Positions 33,104 to 45,582 are shown, numbered from the stretch's first letter. The stretch is DNA of 64,000 bases from Rhizomys pruinosus (GCA_009823505.1 VZQC01000392.1:6716293-6780292), one strand, 5' to 3'. The notes: generated by a model not told the origin, from the sequence alone. Made by a program: numbers and translations.

Positions 33104-33835
33104 TGCTTTTAACTAACAGTTATACCTTGAAATCAAGCAGTGCATACACTCTCATGTTTTCCCTTTGATTATTTCCAGGTATATTAGGAAATCTTGCACT
33201 GTTTGCTTATTGGTATTGTTAAAAGGAATGTTTTTTTTTTTTTTTAAAGAAAAGCAAATATGCCTCTTGTAGCTGGAGAGAGATCAACTGGTCCCCTGGC
33301 ATTTGTTTAGGCAAGCGAGATTTGATTTCAAAAGCAGCAGATAATAGATCTAAGCTTTTTACCTGTGATTTTACTTGTCAGAAGTTCTACGCAAAGCCTG
33401 AGTGATGTTCCCTGTAAGTTGTGGGTTTTTGAAAGTCCGGATAATGTTTAGCCTTGTCAAGGATAAACAAAGACTTAGACATTAGGTTCATTTGCACAGA
33501 GGGAATAATCCTTGTTTAGATCTGAAACTTTACCAGTGCCATGATCTTGAAATGCATTCTCCTGACACACTGCCATGGCTGATCTTAGAATTATATATGC
33601 CATAAAAGCTAGCACACAACAATTATAGTTCTGTAAAGTTTGTTCTTTGGTCCTGAGTCTTCTGTAACTTGCATAATGTCTTAGTCTGTCCAGCCTCAAC
33701 TGGCCTTCTAACAGTCTCTCTCCTGGATATTAATAGTTCTGGATCAGTAGATAAAACTTCAGCAGTTGTGTAACACCTGTTGAGGCTGTCTTGCTCTGAT
33801 GCTTCACTGTCAGATATATTTTTTAGGATTTAGCA
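33104..33835. other. No recognised repeat; unique-looking block
   Basis: It contains a 15-bp poly(T) run at 33231-33245. The stretch 33290-33500 has mixed composition and no repeat likeness, with a 'ccttgtcaaggataaacaaag' segment. No gene is supported. Confidence 0.5.
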
Positions 33836-34125
33836 TTTTTCCCTTTAATTTTATATTACTCTAAAATATGAATACATACCCTCCACCCATATACTACAAT
33901 TACAAAACCTGAAAATAAGTGGTAAGTTAATTCTAGAGCTCATTAAGGGATTCACATTATAACAGCACAGTTGCCTTCAGATAAAAAGAATATAACATTA
34001 ACTTTGCTCAGATGGCAAGTCAACTAGGGATTTGGTGCTAGCATCCACAAATGAGGGATACCATTCATTGTTTTTCTGGGACTGTGTTACTTCACTTAGC
34101 ATAATGGCTTTGAGTTCTTTTTTAT
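33836..34125 (-). repeat. 5'-truncated L1 3' end (antisense)
   Basis: The minus strand reads the ORF2 end (34125-34030, including the antisense of 'aagccattatgctaagtgaagtaacacag') followed by 3'UTR down to 'taattttatattactc' at 33844. It matches 31820-32095 of the plus-strand L1 closely and stops at nearly the same 3' position. Confidence 0.85.
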
Positions 34126-34770
34126 CGTAGATTTTGAACAACTGTTCCTGATGTCATGTAACTGTAAGATCTACTCTGAAATTGTTCACTGTAGTTATTG
34201 ATCACTAGAATATGAAGTACTCTTATCCAGAGATCCATGTTCATTAGCCAGGCAAAGCTGGATGGAGCACCACTTTAGATTGGATCATGAAATTACTCAC
34301 TGTCAACAGCATATCTCCTTAGTCTTATGTTTATAAATGCCGCTATGTCAGGGTATCCTGATGTGTTAATGGTGTTCCATTCAGAGACTTATATCAGAGG
34401 AAGATCTAGGAAGGAATTCAAGGCAGAATGGATAACTTGTAAAAAAAATCCCAGCTGTAGAAGAGTTGACTTCAAAGAAATCAATCCAATTATACGCCTA
34501 ATGCTGCAACCTATGTATTTGCCCATATGAAGCCCAGTGAAGGATAAGCTGAGGAATTTTAATATCTCTTGTTATGAAATAGGGAGCCAGGAAAGATTAT
34601 AGAGGAGTCTTGGATGGTGAAAACAGTGTTTTAGAAAGATTAATTTGGTGGTGATATATAGGTTAAATTAACATTGCGAGAGGTCAGAAATAGAAAATTG
34701 TTGCTGGGTATTGTGAAAGAATATGCATAAATAATTTAGAACTCATTATGGTGTGTTAAGACTTTGATAT
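34126..34770. other. No recognised feature
   Basis: Unique-looking DNA. The 67-codon ORF at 34327-34530 has no recognisable domain. Confidence 0.5.
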
Positions 34771-35725
34771 CTCATTGCCCCACCATAATATTTATCACAG
34801 GTATATCTTTAACTGACATAATAATTGTATATATTTATGTACTCTAAATGATGTTTTGATATATGTATAAATTGTAGAATGACTAATCAAGCTTATTAAC
34901 ACAGCTAGCATTTCACATACTTATGTTTATGGTGAGAAGATTTGCAATTTACTCTCTTCAAAATTTCTGAATATTTGAATTTATAAAATACATCACTGAC
35001 CATGGTCCGTGCTGTACACTAGAGCAAAGACTTAGTCTTCTGGTCTACTTCAAACTTGATATACTGTAATCATCAACTTTTCCGCCCCCCCCAACTCTGG
35101 GAAAACTATTATTTTTCTCTATTTCTATGTTTGAATATTTAGAGTCTACATACTAATGATATCATAAAGTATTTGTCTTTATCTGATCAGCAGAATATGT
35201 TCCAGTTTTATCTGTGTCATTACAATTGATAAAACTTCTTGTTTTTAAGACAGAATTATAGTCTAGTGTTATATATAGCACAATTTATTTATTCCTCTGT
35301 TAATGTAAATAAAGGCTGATTCAATATCTTGACTATTTCAAATCATGGAACAGTGAACATGGGAACATGGATATCTCTCCAGTGTACTGCTCTTATTTTC
35401 TTTGTCTATATACCCTATAAAGTTATTGCTGGATTATATGATAGTTATATTTTAAATTTTTTGATGAATTCCAATACCATTTTCTATGATAGGTAGATTT
35501 GTTTATATTCCTATCAATGGTGCCCATTAAAGATTCCCACTGCCTTCTTATCAATGCATCACTCATTTTTTATAATAGTCACACCAAGAGGTGAACAGTA
35601 CTACACCACTGTAGTATTGAGTTGCCACTGTGTGATAATGAGTGATGTTGAGCATCTTTTGGTATAACTATTGGCCATTTGTATGTTTTCTTTGGAAAAA
35701 ACTTATCTGTTCATGAATTTTATTT
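34771..35725 (-). repeat. Ancient L1 (L1M-type) 3'UTR and ORF2 end
   Basis: On the minus strand the ORF2 C-terminal region (35725-35200: antisense of the 'cataaagttattgctgga' and 'gaacatgggaacatggatatctc' blocks) is followed by a 3'UTR-like region (35060-34780, 'gatgttttgatatatgtata'). It resembles old pan-mammalian L1M/L1MA 3' ends. It is interrupted by a younger L1 3' end at 35726. Confidence 0.7.
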
Positions 35726-36118
35726 TTCTCACTCTTTTAACTTAATTTTTCGGGAGTGTCATGCAATTTGTTTTGAGCATATCCCCCCTCTCCCAATTCC
35801 TCCCATATCAAACCCCTACTTCCCAACCATTCACCTCCATACTTTTTTACCCACTGAGTCCAATTCCAATTTGTGTTTCCTAAATAATAGAGTGCTACCA
35901 ACCCTCTCAACCTAACTGGTGTTACACCCTTCAAGAAAAAAATGACTATCTTCCACAAGCTATCGGTTGCAAATAAATTTCTAGTGATGGATAGTACATA
36001 ATGTACACCTCCCTTACCCCATTCTGGAATTTTGTCTGCCCTGTGCTTGTCTATGTCTTGTGCATACTGTGACAATTGCTGTGAGTTCATATGTGCAACT
36101 GCCCTACTATCTAAAAAA
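35726..36118 (-). repeat. Rodent Lx-type L1 3'UTR fragment
   Basis: The minus strand shows an older rodent L1 3'UTR. Markers on plus are the C-rich block at 35785-35830, 'gagtccaattccaatttgtg' (35858-35877), and 'gtgacaattgctgtgagttcatatgtgcaactgccc'. It is non-coding. Confidence 0.65.
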
Positions 36119-36129
36119 TACTATTATCT

Positions 36130-36345
36130 GGGCTGGAGAGATGTTTCAGCTGTTAGGAGCACTTGTTGCTCTTGCAGAAGACCTGGTTTTTTATTCCAAG
36201 CACTCATTTGGCAATCAAGAATCTTCTGTAACTCCAGTTCCAGGGGAATCCAAAAGCCTTTAATGACCTCACCAGACATTGCACGGCACAGGTGCACTTA
36301 CACACATGCAGGCAATACACTCATACACATAAAATTAAAATAATA
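36130..36345 (+). mobile_element. B2-type SINE (older, no 17-bp duplication)
   Basis: Head 'gggctggagagatg', diverged B box, 'actccagttccaggggaatcc' present once, A-rich tail. Imperfect target duplication 'aaaaatact' lies at 36114-36123 and 36349-36357. Confidence 0.88.
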
Positions 36346-37208
36346 AATAAAAATACTGTTTCCTGTAGTCACCCACTATGTATTTCTAATTGAGATTTGG
36401 TATTGCCTTTTGTTTCTTATATGATTTATACATTAACATCTTATCATATATTAGTTTATCCTTACCTACAACCCAGAAATGTTAACTACTAGAATGTGAG
36501 TGATGTATAAATTTAACTGCATAAATCAATATTCAGTATATATTAAATCAAGTTGTATACTTTGTATACATTCAGTTTTATTTTCTAATTATGCTTTAAT
36601 AAAGCAGAATAAAATACATTGTCTAGCAAATAAGGGAGTCCCCAAAATAAGTATGAAATATACATAAAGAACCAAATTACATCATATGTCTTTTAGTCCA
36701 AATGTGTAAGGATGGAAAAATTGGAGCCATTTCAAGGGCAGGACAGAAAATACAGCTTTGGGAGTTCATGGTATGGGGAATCGGAAGGAAGAAAAAAATA
36801 TTATTTTTTTCTTTGCCTTGCTTACAAGATATTATGTGGTAGTAAAGGGACCATACAAAAGCCCTAGAGAGGGGACTCCTTTAATTATCTTTGCCACATG
36901 TAAGCATGAATTAATGCTCTGATGGTGCTGCTGCTGCCCAGAGTATTTTATTGAGCTTCTGTTGCTCAAGGGTCTAGTCTCTGGAGCTCTTGAAAATTAT
37001 TTGTCATTTCCCACAGGCTGGATCCTTTGACTTGGCTATCCATCAGATGATAAAAATGCCATGGGTATTGCATAAGTGATGAGAGCAGTACTGATGCATG
37101 CATGACCCTGACTATATATGATATAGCCCTGCTTGCTCAGTTTCGTTCCACAGCAAATTTCCTGCTTTATAATTTGAGCGGCTCTGGGATGTAATGTCAT
37201 CCTGATGT
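36346..37208. other. No recognised repeat; mostly unique
   Basis: No ORF or repeat is supported. 36930-37200 is more complex in composition than its surroundings and could be conserved non-coding DNA, which cannot be judged without comparison. Confidence 0.45.
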
Positions 37209-37562
37209 CTCTTCATCAGGTTTCCACTACTGTAACAATCACCTGAGATAGCTTATAGAAAGTTCAGTTTGGATCATAGACTTGGAGGTTTAACTAAATT
37301 GTCTTGACCACATTAGTTTGAAATCGTGGCTAGACAGCACAGCATAGTAGGTACATGAGGGGAAGAAAAGATCTTTACCTCACATTAAAGATACAAAAGT
37401 TAGAGATCAGTGTCCCATCATCCCCTTTGAGGACATTGCCCTAATTATCTAAATCTTTCCAGTAAGTACTATGTCAAAACTCCCACCACTTGTCCATGGT
37501 ACAATTCTTGCAACCAAGACTTCACTCATGGGCCCTTGGGAGAAATTTCACACTCAAACTAT
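37209..37562 (+). repeat. Diverged rodent/mammalian repeat Y, copy 1
   Basis: The layout 'ctactgtaacaatcacctgag', 'gatcatagacttgga', 'actcatgggcccttgggagaaatttcacactcaaactata' parallels 59925-60303 ('gttgctgtgataaaac', 'cctatgggggacactctcactcaaacca'). The family is not identified securely. Confidence 0.45.
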
Positions 37563-37931
37563 ACAATATCTCCAGTAGGATCATTTCTTTAGCTTACATC
37601 TGTCAATCCACTTATGACAATAAATGAAATGATTGCAAGAAGCTGACAGTCATGCAGTCTCTACCTTTCCATTCCATAGACTGTAGTAGAAGCTGCTCCT
37701 TTCATTTAATATTTGGTGATCAGTTATTTATGCACCTGTTTTCAGGGAAGATAAATTCACTGCTGTTTCACTGCCAGGAAGGAAAATAAAGATGGCCTGA
37801 TGGACACTGAAATTCATAGTTACACTAACATCCCTTAAGGGGTACCAAAACCTGCCCAGCATTTACCCCATTGTGTTACTCTGCCTGTGTGTACTGTTGG
37901 ATATGTATGGGATTCATTGTGTTTATATGGA

Positions 37932-38050
37932 AACCAATAGCAGATTTGTTTTTTTTTTTTTTTAGATTGAGCTCCAACATTTAACCAATAGCAGATTTGT
38001 TGCTTGATACTCTCTAATCTATTTGTTACTTGATACTCTCTAATCCGTTA
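37932..38050 (-). mobile_element. Ultra-short poly(A)-tailed retroinsertion with 19-bp target duplication
   Basis: The direct repeat 'aaccaatagcagatttgtt' at 37932-37950 and 37983-38001 flanks 32 bp: 13 T followed by 'agattgagctccaacattt'. On the minus strand this is a 19-bp body plus poly(A), a severely 5'-truncated insertion. Directly downstream is an imperfect 26-bp tandem duplication ('cttgatactctctaatc' at 38003 and 38029). Confidence 0.75.
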
Positions 38051-38264
38051 CTACTTCTTTGAAGGTTAAGCCACTGGAAACACACTCCATATGGTGGAAG
38101 TAGAGCAAAGAGGGGTCTAAGGACTGATGAGCATTGCTAGAATGCACATTCTGTGTATTTTAGCCCCAATGTCAGAAGCTACATGGTTACCTAAAACCAG
38201 GAGAAACATTAAGATGTCATAATTCTGTTTACTTTTTGTTGTTCATTTAACGTTTTCAAAAATA

Positions 38265-38474
38265 GGACTCATTTAATTTTTACTTTATGTGTAAGTATTT
38301 TCCATGCATGTATGTCAGTGCACCTCCATACCTACAGAAGCCAAAAGATGTTGAATCCCTTGGAATTGGAGTTATGGAGTGTTGTTAGCCACCACGTGGG
38401 ACCTGGGAATCAAACCCAGGTCCTCTGCAAGATCAGTCAATGCTTTTAAACATTGAGTCATCTCTCTAGCTCCT
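38265..38474 (-). repeat. B2-type SINE
   Basis: Minus-strand head 'ggagctagagagatgac' at 38474, B-box-like region near 38409-38420, diverged body and A-rich tail. It is an older copy. Confidence 0.85.
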
Positions 38475-38640
38475 TGTTTTGTTTTGTAAGACACGGTTTT
38501 CCTTTGCTATTTAACCCTGGGTGTCTTGGTATTCGCCTTATTGCCAGACTGGGCTGGAAATCATGACAGTTCTCCTGCCTCAACCTGTAAAGTTTTGGGA
38601 TTGATTACATTCATTTACCATTACTCCTTAGTAAGATTAC
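38475..38640 (-). repeat. Degenerate B1-like SINE
   Basis: Plus-strand 'gtaagacacggttttcctttgc', 'ccagactgggctggaaatcatg' and 'ctcctgcctcaacctg' are diverged antisense B1 landmarks. Confidence 0.55.
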
Positions 38641-39800
38641 AGCTTTTTTTTATAAGTATAGGAAAACATTTGTTAAGCTCCTGATGAGCATAACATCTGT
38701 CGTTGTTATTATTTCCAAACTCTTTATCATTTTTCAAATGTGGTCAGTTACTATACTGATAAGAAGAAGCCAAAAGAGACAGGTATGAGCTGTTCATTCC
38801 CTGACACCACTTTGCTCTACTTCTACCATTTGGAGTATATTCCAAGTGCCTTAACCTTTAAAGAAGTGGTAACAAACAGATTATAGAGTATCAAGAAACA
38901 AATATGATATTGGTTTCAGCATAAACACAACCAATCACATATATATCCCACACAATGTGAATTTTTCTCAAGAGGCTCAATATTCGTATGAAGTCCCATA
39001 GCTATTTCAACCAAAGGGACCTTGGCATTTATTCTCACACAAAGAAAGTGGTACTGCTGTTCAGAGCATTTGATAAAATGCTTGGAGTGCTTAAGGCTGT
39101 TACATTAATTGAAAGAAACTATTAGTATTTTGTGGAAAGAAGCCAGAGTTGTAAAATTGGCTGCATTTTGTGGGATATTCTACCCAGAACGCCTAAGTGA
39201 CACTATATACAGATCCAAATGCCTAAGTGACACTATATACAGAAACTCTGGGAAGGAAACTCCTATGGGATTTATTGTGTTACCAAAGGTCAATGTGAAG
39301 TAGTTGAAATATTGCTTGACAAACTGGTGTCTGTATTACCAACATCATAATTACTGGGTTGCTTAGTAAAATATACATTTCAGGTTCCTCCATTTAGAAA
39401 CTTGGATAAAAGTATCTATGTTTCATGAACATACTGAATGAGTGTTATATGCTCTAGAAACGAAAACCATTTGGCTAAATATTTTTGGTTAGGAAGGAGA
39501 ATATGTAAGGCAAACTGATTATGATTTTTGTGTACCTAAAGCCCTAGAGAAACCCAGTTACTCTGAGAACAGAACAAGGGGAAGTGGATTTGGAAACACA
39601 AAAGTAGTGTTGGAGACGGCGATGGAGAGTGTATCAGAAACCTTTTTATGAAAATATTTAGGATCTCATTATTTTTAAATGTCCTTAGTCTCAAATAAGT
39701 ATATTTATAAATTATAATATTCAGGTAGCCATTAAACCCATGAGAAGATGTTCAATTTCCTCCCATAGTAAATAAAAAATATTCAAAATTAATAAAACAT
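38641..39800. other. No recognised feature apart from a short tandem duplication
   Basis: Unique-looking. At 39189-39243 the word 'tgcctaagtgacactatatacag' (first copy with c for t) occurs twice with 30-bp spacing. Confidence 0.5.
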
Positions 39801-39935
39801 CTGTTTCAATTTTTTCTACTTTTGAGGATTTCAAACATGAATAGTATTCATTTTGATCACATGCCCCATCCTTCCATCCCTTCTAACTCATACTGTACCC
39901 AAACATTCCTTCCTCAAACTCATGTCCTCTTTTTC
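39801..39935 (-). repeat. L1 (Lx-type) 3' end fragment
   Basis: Plus-strand 'caattttttctacttttgagg...cattttgatcacatgccccatcc' resembles the antisense of an older rodent L1 3' terminus. It is short and diverged. Confidence 0.45.
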
Positions 39936-40213
39936 ATATATATGAAAATATAGTATATTACATATATAACATTTTATTATATTTATATATACAACTCAGT
40001 CCAGTTAACATTACTTGAATATGCATCAGTGTATGGCTAAACAAATTAAGTTTCATTTATTTGTTTGAATTTTAATAGTAACTATTGTTGAAGAGCAATA
40101 CATTTACACTGACATTCAAGCATATTATAATACTATTCATTTAAACAATGTGAAAATGACTCAATTTGAAGATGCTTGTAGTTCTGTCTCAAAAACACAA
40201 AGTAAACTTGTCA

Positions 40214-40465
40214 CTGTGGTGCTGAAGAGATTGCATAGTGGTTAAGAGCACTGTATAATCTTGCAGAGGACCTGGGTTCGATTTCTAGCACCCACATGGT
40301 AGCTAACAACTGTCTGTATCTCCAGTTTCAGGGGATCCAACATTTTCTTCTGACATCCACTGGAATTGCATGACACAGCTGTTATACATGCATGCATGCA
40401 TGCATACATACATACATGCAGGCAATATAGTCATATACACAAAATAAAATAATAAAAAGAACTGT
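40214..40465 (+). repeat. B2-type SINE with expanded (CATG/CATA)n
   Basis: Head 'ggtgctgaagagattgc', B box 'ggttcgatttc' at 40274-40284, diverged body. A tetranucleotide CATG/CATA run at 40386-40420 replaces part of the usual 3' region. A-rich tail. Confidence 0.85.
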
Positions 40466-42796
40466 TTAAAATTGCCTTTTGTCTGCAAATCTGACTTAGG
40501 TGTTCATTGCTGCTTGACCCTCAATGTTTAGTGTTACCAAATTGGTTGGTTGCATATTATGTGATTACTTAAAATTTAAGTTCTTAGTGCATTTTATTAA
40601 TATGGATAATGCCTAGTAAAACGTGTTAGGTAAAATACTGGAGATAAAAATTTGAATTCAGTTCTGTGGGAGGAAATAAAATAACATCTAGAAAGAAAGT
40701 TCTATAATAAAAATATTGGCATTCTCATAATCGCACAGGCTATCCTACACTAACTCACATGGTGTTCTACTTTCTAACACACCCTGAAAGAATATAAAAC
40801 TCTGAGACTTTCTGTTTCAGTAATTTCTCCAAAGTCTCTGTGACAGATCTCCCCCTAACTTCCTTGCCTCTCTCATGGAAACAACCTCTCTCTGACTTTA
40901 AATTATCCTTCTTAATGAAATTTCTTTCCACATTTTAAATGTGAGGCCTCTCTTTCCCTTTACTTCTCCATTCTTGTTAACCCTTGACATACAGTGTAGT
41001 GTTTCTTTCTAATGTTGTCCCACCTGAAGAGTCATTCATTGCCTGAAGGCCCTTTCTCCTAATCTTCTTACTGAAAGGAAAAAGAAACACTGTCAAGATG
41101 CTAGTAGCTTAATTCTATTTGATGCGTTGGTATGTAGTTTTTAGTTTCCGTAAGGTTTTCCTGATCTCCACAATTTCAACAGTGGGATTGTACAATCAAA
41201 AAAATAATAATAAATAAGTTAATTGAAACATAACTTTGACAAATAATTGGGGTAGAAAAGGCACAACATCTTTTTTCAATTAAACTTTACTGATTTGAGG
41301 TTAGGTGGGGAACATAGATTCCATTTGTCAAACCATAATAAGGCTAAGCCTTCTCTTTCTTATCAATATAGCCTTATCTAAAAGACAAATTCATTAATGC
41401 TTGCCCTCTTTGGTACATTCTATTACTTGTCTCATATTAGTTTCATCCATGTGACTCCCAATTGGAAAGCATTTAGGTGGAGTAACTACTTTGGTGGTAG
41501 CAGTAAGTGGAGTTTTATTTTAATTTACATTTTATGAATATCAAGTAAATTCTATGAACCACAGAGATTCAGGAAGGCATATGGAAACTTTATAAATAAA
41601 TGCTTCACTTTTGTTTCCTTTTGTTCTGAATGGTCTATTTGCATTCTACTCCCTTGAGTTACTTACTGTTTGGAGTCAGCATAGATTAATAAACTGAATC
41701 TATGTGCTGATATCATGAATATAATACACATGCAACCATATTCTCATGGGTGTGTTTTTCAAGAGGACTAGGTTTCCGTATAAATAAGATGCAATTAAAC
41801 TATTGTTTAAATTCAGAACTACTGAGACCATACAAATTCTACTTGGTCACTTATGGGTGAGCCATCATTATAGATTACATTTAAAGATATGGATTATGGC
41901 TGTATGCAGTACATGTTCACCAATTCTAAAAGAAATTTAGAAAGAGTTGTTACAAGTTCCTGGTTTTGGTGCAACAGAGATTTAACAAAGCAAACAGGCT
42001 GAAGATAGTCTGTCACGCCATGCACGTGGCTCAATTTTTTTTTTTTTTGATAAATGAATTTAGGCTCTAATTATTTTCGGAGATGTCATTACATCATTGG
42101 TAATAATAACATATATTTAATAATCAGATGCCACTTTGGCTCTGCTCTGTACACAGAGATGACAAGTAGAATGTGGTTGTTCAGATGCTGTTTTCCTTCT
42201 TGTTTTTGTTTTTAAGAAGGTTGGAGTCTGAGGATTAGTCAGAAGGGCCTGAAAGAAGATTCTTCCAAATCAAATATGTGAAAATAAGAAGCATCTATGC
42301 TACAGGAAATCAAATTCCTAGCCTAACAGGCCCACATGGGAGAAAATGTCAGACATATATTCATCCCTTGACTCTAGCGCAGAAGTGACAACAGTCATTA
42401 GAGCTCTTTTATTTAAAGTGAAAAATAGAGTTCAGCTAAACCTGCTGGATCACTTTCGTTGAATCCCTGGCTAATCAGCTTTCTAGTTAGATTGAAATTT
42501 TGGTCTTCCCTTTTTTTCAATGATCTCATAATGGCTGCAGCCACTTATACTGATGAGTATAACACATGTTCTTCCTTATAACTACAATTATGAAAATGTC
42601 TATTAATCACTGTTGATTTTTCACCAATCATCTTTATTCAATGATCTTCTAGAATAGTCACACTTATATAAATATTCTTCTCAGGACAATTATGTCCAGA
42701 AGGAAGATAAGTTATTATCTGTCCCTCATTCTTCCCTTCAAGCCCCCTGGATCCCAGCATATTGTAGAATACAAAAGATTTTTGTATGTTGAGAAT
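40466..42796. other. No recognised feature (about 2.3 kb)
   Basis: AT-rich unique-looking DNA with a poly(T) run at 42035-42048. No open frame, RNA or repeat could be supported. 42350-42480 is compositionally complex. Confidence 0.5.
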
Positions 42797-42810
42797 CATA
42801 ATAAAGATTG

Positions 42811-43058
42811 GGGCTGTACAGATGCCCTAGTGGTAAAGAGCTCTGACTGCTCTTGCAGAGGACCTGGGTTCAATCCCCAGCACCCACATGACGGCTGAGA
42901 ACCGTCTGTAACTCCAATTCCAGGAGAACTCCAGTTCCAGGGGAATCCGACACCCTCTTCTGACCTCTGCGGCATTGCACGACACAGGTGCACAAACCTA
43001 CATGCAGACAGTACATTCATACACATACAAAAATAAATAAAATTTTTAAAAAAAGAAG
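42811..43058 (+). mobile_element. B2-type SINE, young subfamily with 17-bp internal duplication
   Basis: Head 'gggctgtacagatgcc', B box 'ggttcaatccc' at 42867-42877, perfect 14-bp target duplication 'cataataaagattg' at 42797-42810 and 43059-43072. The unit 'actccaattccaggaga' at 42911 is followed directly by 'actccagttccagggga' at 42928, a subfamily-marking tandem duplication. Confidence 0.95.
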
Positions 43059-43072
43059 CATAATAAAGATTG

Positions 43073-44224
43073 ATGAATGGTAGTAAGTAGTTCATGTCAA
43101 ATAATACCAAATAAGTTCACTTAAGCTCAAATAATGCTACAAAAGTATATGTCTTTTGGTTGGCAGAGATGTCTGGAATTTGAGATTGCTGATATGGTAG
43201 TAAAGTTTAGTGGATATATCTTATGCTAATAACAATTCTTATAAGTGCACAGATAAGAGAAATGACCTTCTGGGCCCTTTTTTTTCTGATTTTCATTTGA
43301 CTGTGCCTCTCTTGGATGAGTACGCTAAGGAACACCTTTTTGATATGCTAGAATCTGAGTTACCATTATAAGTCTGTTCTTCAGGACGGCTAATTTTTTA
43401 ACAACATCTAGGCAGCCACGTAAGGCATTGTGCTAAGTGCCTAATGCCATGTTAGGTAAAGTTACTCACCCAGTAAAATACTGAATAAGAGAGACCTGAG
43501 GTCAACCTTTTTTCTAATGGCCGCCCTTTTTGTCCTCACTCCACAGCGGCTGATGACTTTTAAAGCATCCTCATTCAGAAATCTCAGCTCATTGCAAAAA
43601 AGGCAACATAGTTGGGTTAATAGAGTATTTAGGTAATCACAAGTGATTTTTCACTTATCAGCTTTCTAATATGTACTCTTGGGCTATTCTTTTCAACTCT
43701 ATAGGGATCCCTGTCTTTATCTGTAAAGCAGGGTTATAATCCATTTCCAGAATACCTGCAAATAGAGCTGTTGTTCTGTGGTAGCTAATAAATCGTTGTG
43801 AAAACCATTTGTTAATATCCAAGGTGCCACTCCACTTACAAGTGGACAAGACTTGTACACCAATTTGTTGTAAGTCTGTCTATCTTGAAGACAAATGGCA
43901 AATATGAAATGGTAGCTTTATCTCAAAAAGCAAATGATCCTCAAGAGGTTGAAGTAAATAGCCCCAGTAGAAGGCAAGTTAGTCTTGTTATCGTCCCTGC
44001 CTGGCTGTCTCTGAGGCTACTGAGTCTCTTCTTATCATCTGCGGAGTCTCTACGTTTATCCCTTCTTCTATTCCCAGCACTTCAAGTATCACATGCGTTT
44101 ATCCAACCGCCACAGTGATTGTCCCTTCGATGTTCCTTTCTAGCTTCCTATCTACCCCCATTTCTCCCTTTATCGCTTTCTCGATTTCTCATCTCCTTTC
44201 TTTCTTTTGCTTCATTAACACCTC
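43073..44224. other. No recognised feature
   Basis: Unique-looking. A 'gtgctaagtgcctaatgcc' segment at 43430 hints at MIR but is too short to call. ORFs at 43658-43849 and 43885-44118 are not recognisable. Confidence 0.5.
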
Positions 44225-44285
44225 TATCTATATACTCCTTTGTCCCACTGGATGCTCAATAAATATTGGGTGATTAAGTTCTCAG
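44225..44285 (+). repeat. L2/MIR-like 3' end (weak)
   Basis: 'ggatgctcaataaatattgggtgatt' matches the typical 'gctcaataaatatttgttgaat' terminus of L2/MIR-type elements. Confidence 0.45.
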
Positions 44286-44744
44286 GGCACTATAATCCTC
44301 AGAGGAGATCAACACATTTATGGCTGTGTGCTTACCACCTTGATGTAGCTCCCTGAATTCCCAGCCAGCATCTTCAGAACCACTAATATTTGAGCTGAAG
44401 TTCCCCTTTCTGGAATATAAGGAATCAGTAAAACCAATCAAGCTTATAACTAGAATCTCCCCATATCACATGATATTCTTGGAAGCCAAATCCCCTAGCC
44501 AGCCCATCTTGGGCTTTTCATTATTCTCACTTCTGTACCATAGTACCCTCTCTTGGAAATGTTGTTCTTTCTCTACTTATTCCTAAGTATCTTTTAGCAC
44601 TCCCTCAATGCAGCTATCTCTTACAGTTGTAAGTTATTCTGACCCCATTCCTGTCAACCTCGCCCCGCACTTATCTTCAAATCCATTAGTTCCTTATTCC
44701 ATCTTTTCCTTATAATCTGCATATGTGTTGCAAATATGTACTAT

Positions 44745-44955
44745 TTTACTCAGTGTCAGGTAATACACTTTATATTTACACCCACAATATAGCTTAATGC
44801 TGATTATTCAGTATCTTTATACTTTCTCTTTCACCATGTCAAGAAGAATCAAATAACTGGTCCATGGTCACATTGATTGTAAGTTTAAAATTTAGTTCCA
44901 AACTCAGTTTTCATATGGATGCAGGATCTATACTCTTAACTATTATATACAAGTG
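44745..44955 (+). repeat. MIR-like ancient SINE
   Basis: The layout 'gtcaggtaatacactttatatttac', 'agtatctttat', 'aagaagaatcaaataactggtccatggtcacattgattgtaag', 'gatgcaggatctatactctt' follows the MIR core and 3' side. Divergence is high. Confidence 0.5.
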
Positions 44956-45054
44956 CAATTACATTATCCAGTAGTAAACTCTGCCTTAAAAATAGCTCAC
45001 ACTGAAGATGAAAGAGATGAGAATTTAATATCTCCTTGTCTGGGATTAATGTAC

Positions 45055-45395
45055 CTTCTCAAATTACAATGTTGAAGTCCTAACCCTCAATGTAATAGTG
45101 TTTGGATAGAGACTATTTGTGAGAAAATTTAGATTTAGATGAAGTGATCTGGAGCATGAAGTGATTAGAGCCTTAAAAGAAGAGAGGCTAGGATTTCCTT
45201 TGTCTTTATGTGAGGGTATAGGAAGGCAAACATCTGCAACAGACAAAGAACAATAACTAGAAGCTAACTATATTAGCATGCTCCCCTTTTATTTTCAATC
45301 TCCCAGTCTCTTATTTGTAAACATCTGCTTTAAAAGCCACTCTGTCTCAAGTACTTTGTTACTGCAACCTTCTATAGCACTTTGAAACAAACCCT
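45055..45395 (+). repeat. Ancient mammalian LTR-like repeat
   Basis: 'gttgaagtcctaaccctcaatgtaatagtg', 'gagccttaaaagaagag', then 'ccactctgtctcaagtactttgttactgcaac' follow the order of an old, widespread mammalian LTR-type repeat. I am confident of an ancient repeat but not of its family name. Confidence 0.5.
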
Positions 45396-45549
45396 GGATT
45401 TCTATGATGGTCAGTCTTTGTAGGTCACTTGATTGTTCAATAATTAAAAGATTACTAAAGGTTGGTAAATGCTAACACAGAATATCTTAGTTTGCTACAT
45501 GGTAAGTGCATTTTAAATTTTCACAACATGGTTATCGCAGCAAAATATT

Positions 45550-45577
45550 GAACAACAACAACAACAACAACAACAAA
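45550..45577. repeat. (CAA)n microsatellite
   Basis: An uninterrupted AAC trinucleotide run at the edge of the next L1. Confidence 0.95.
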
Positions 45578-45582
45578 AGATC

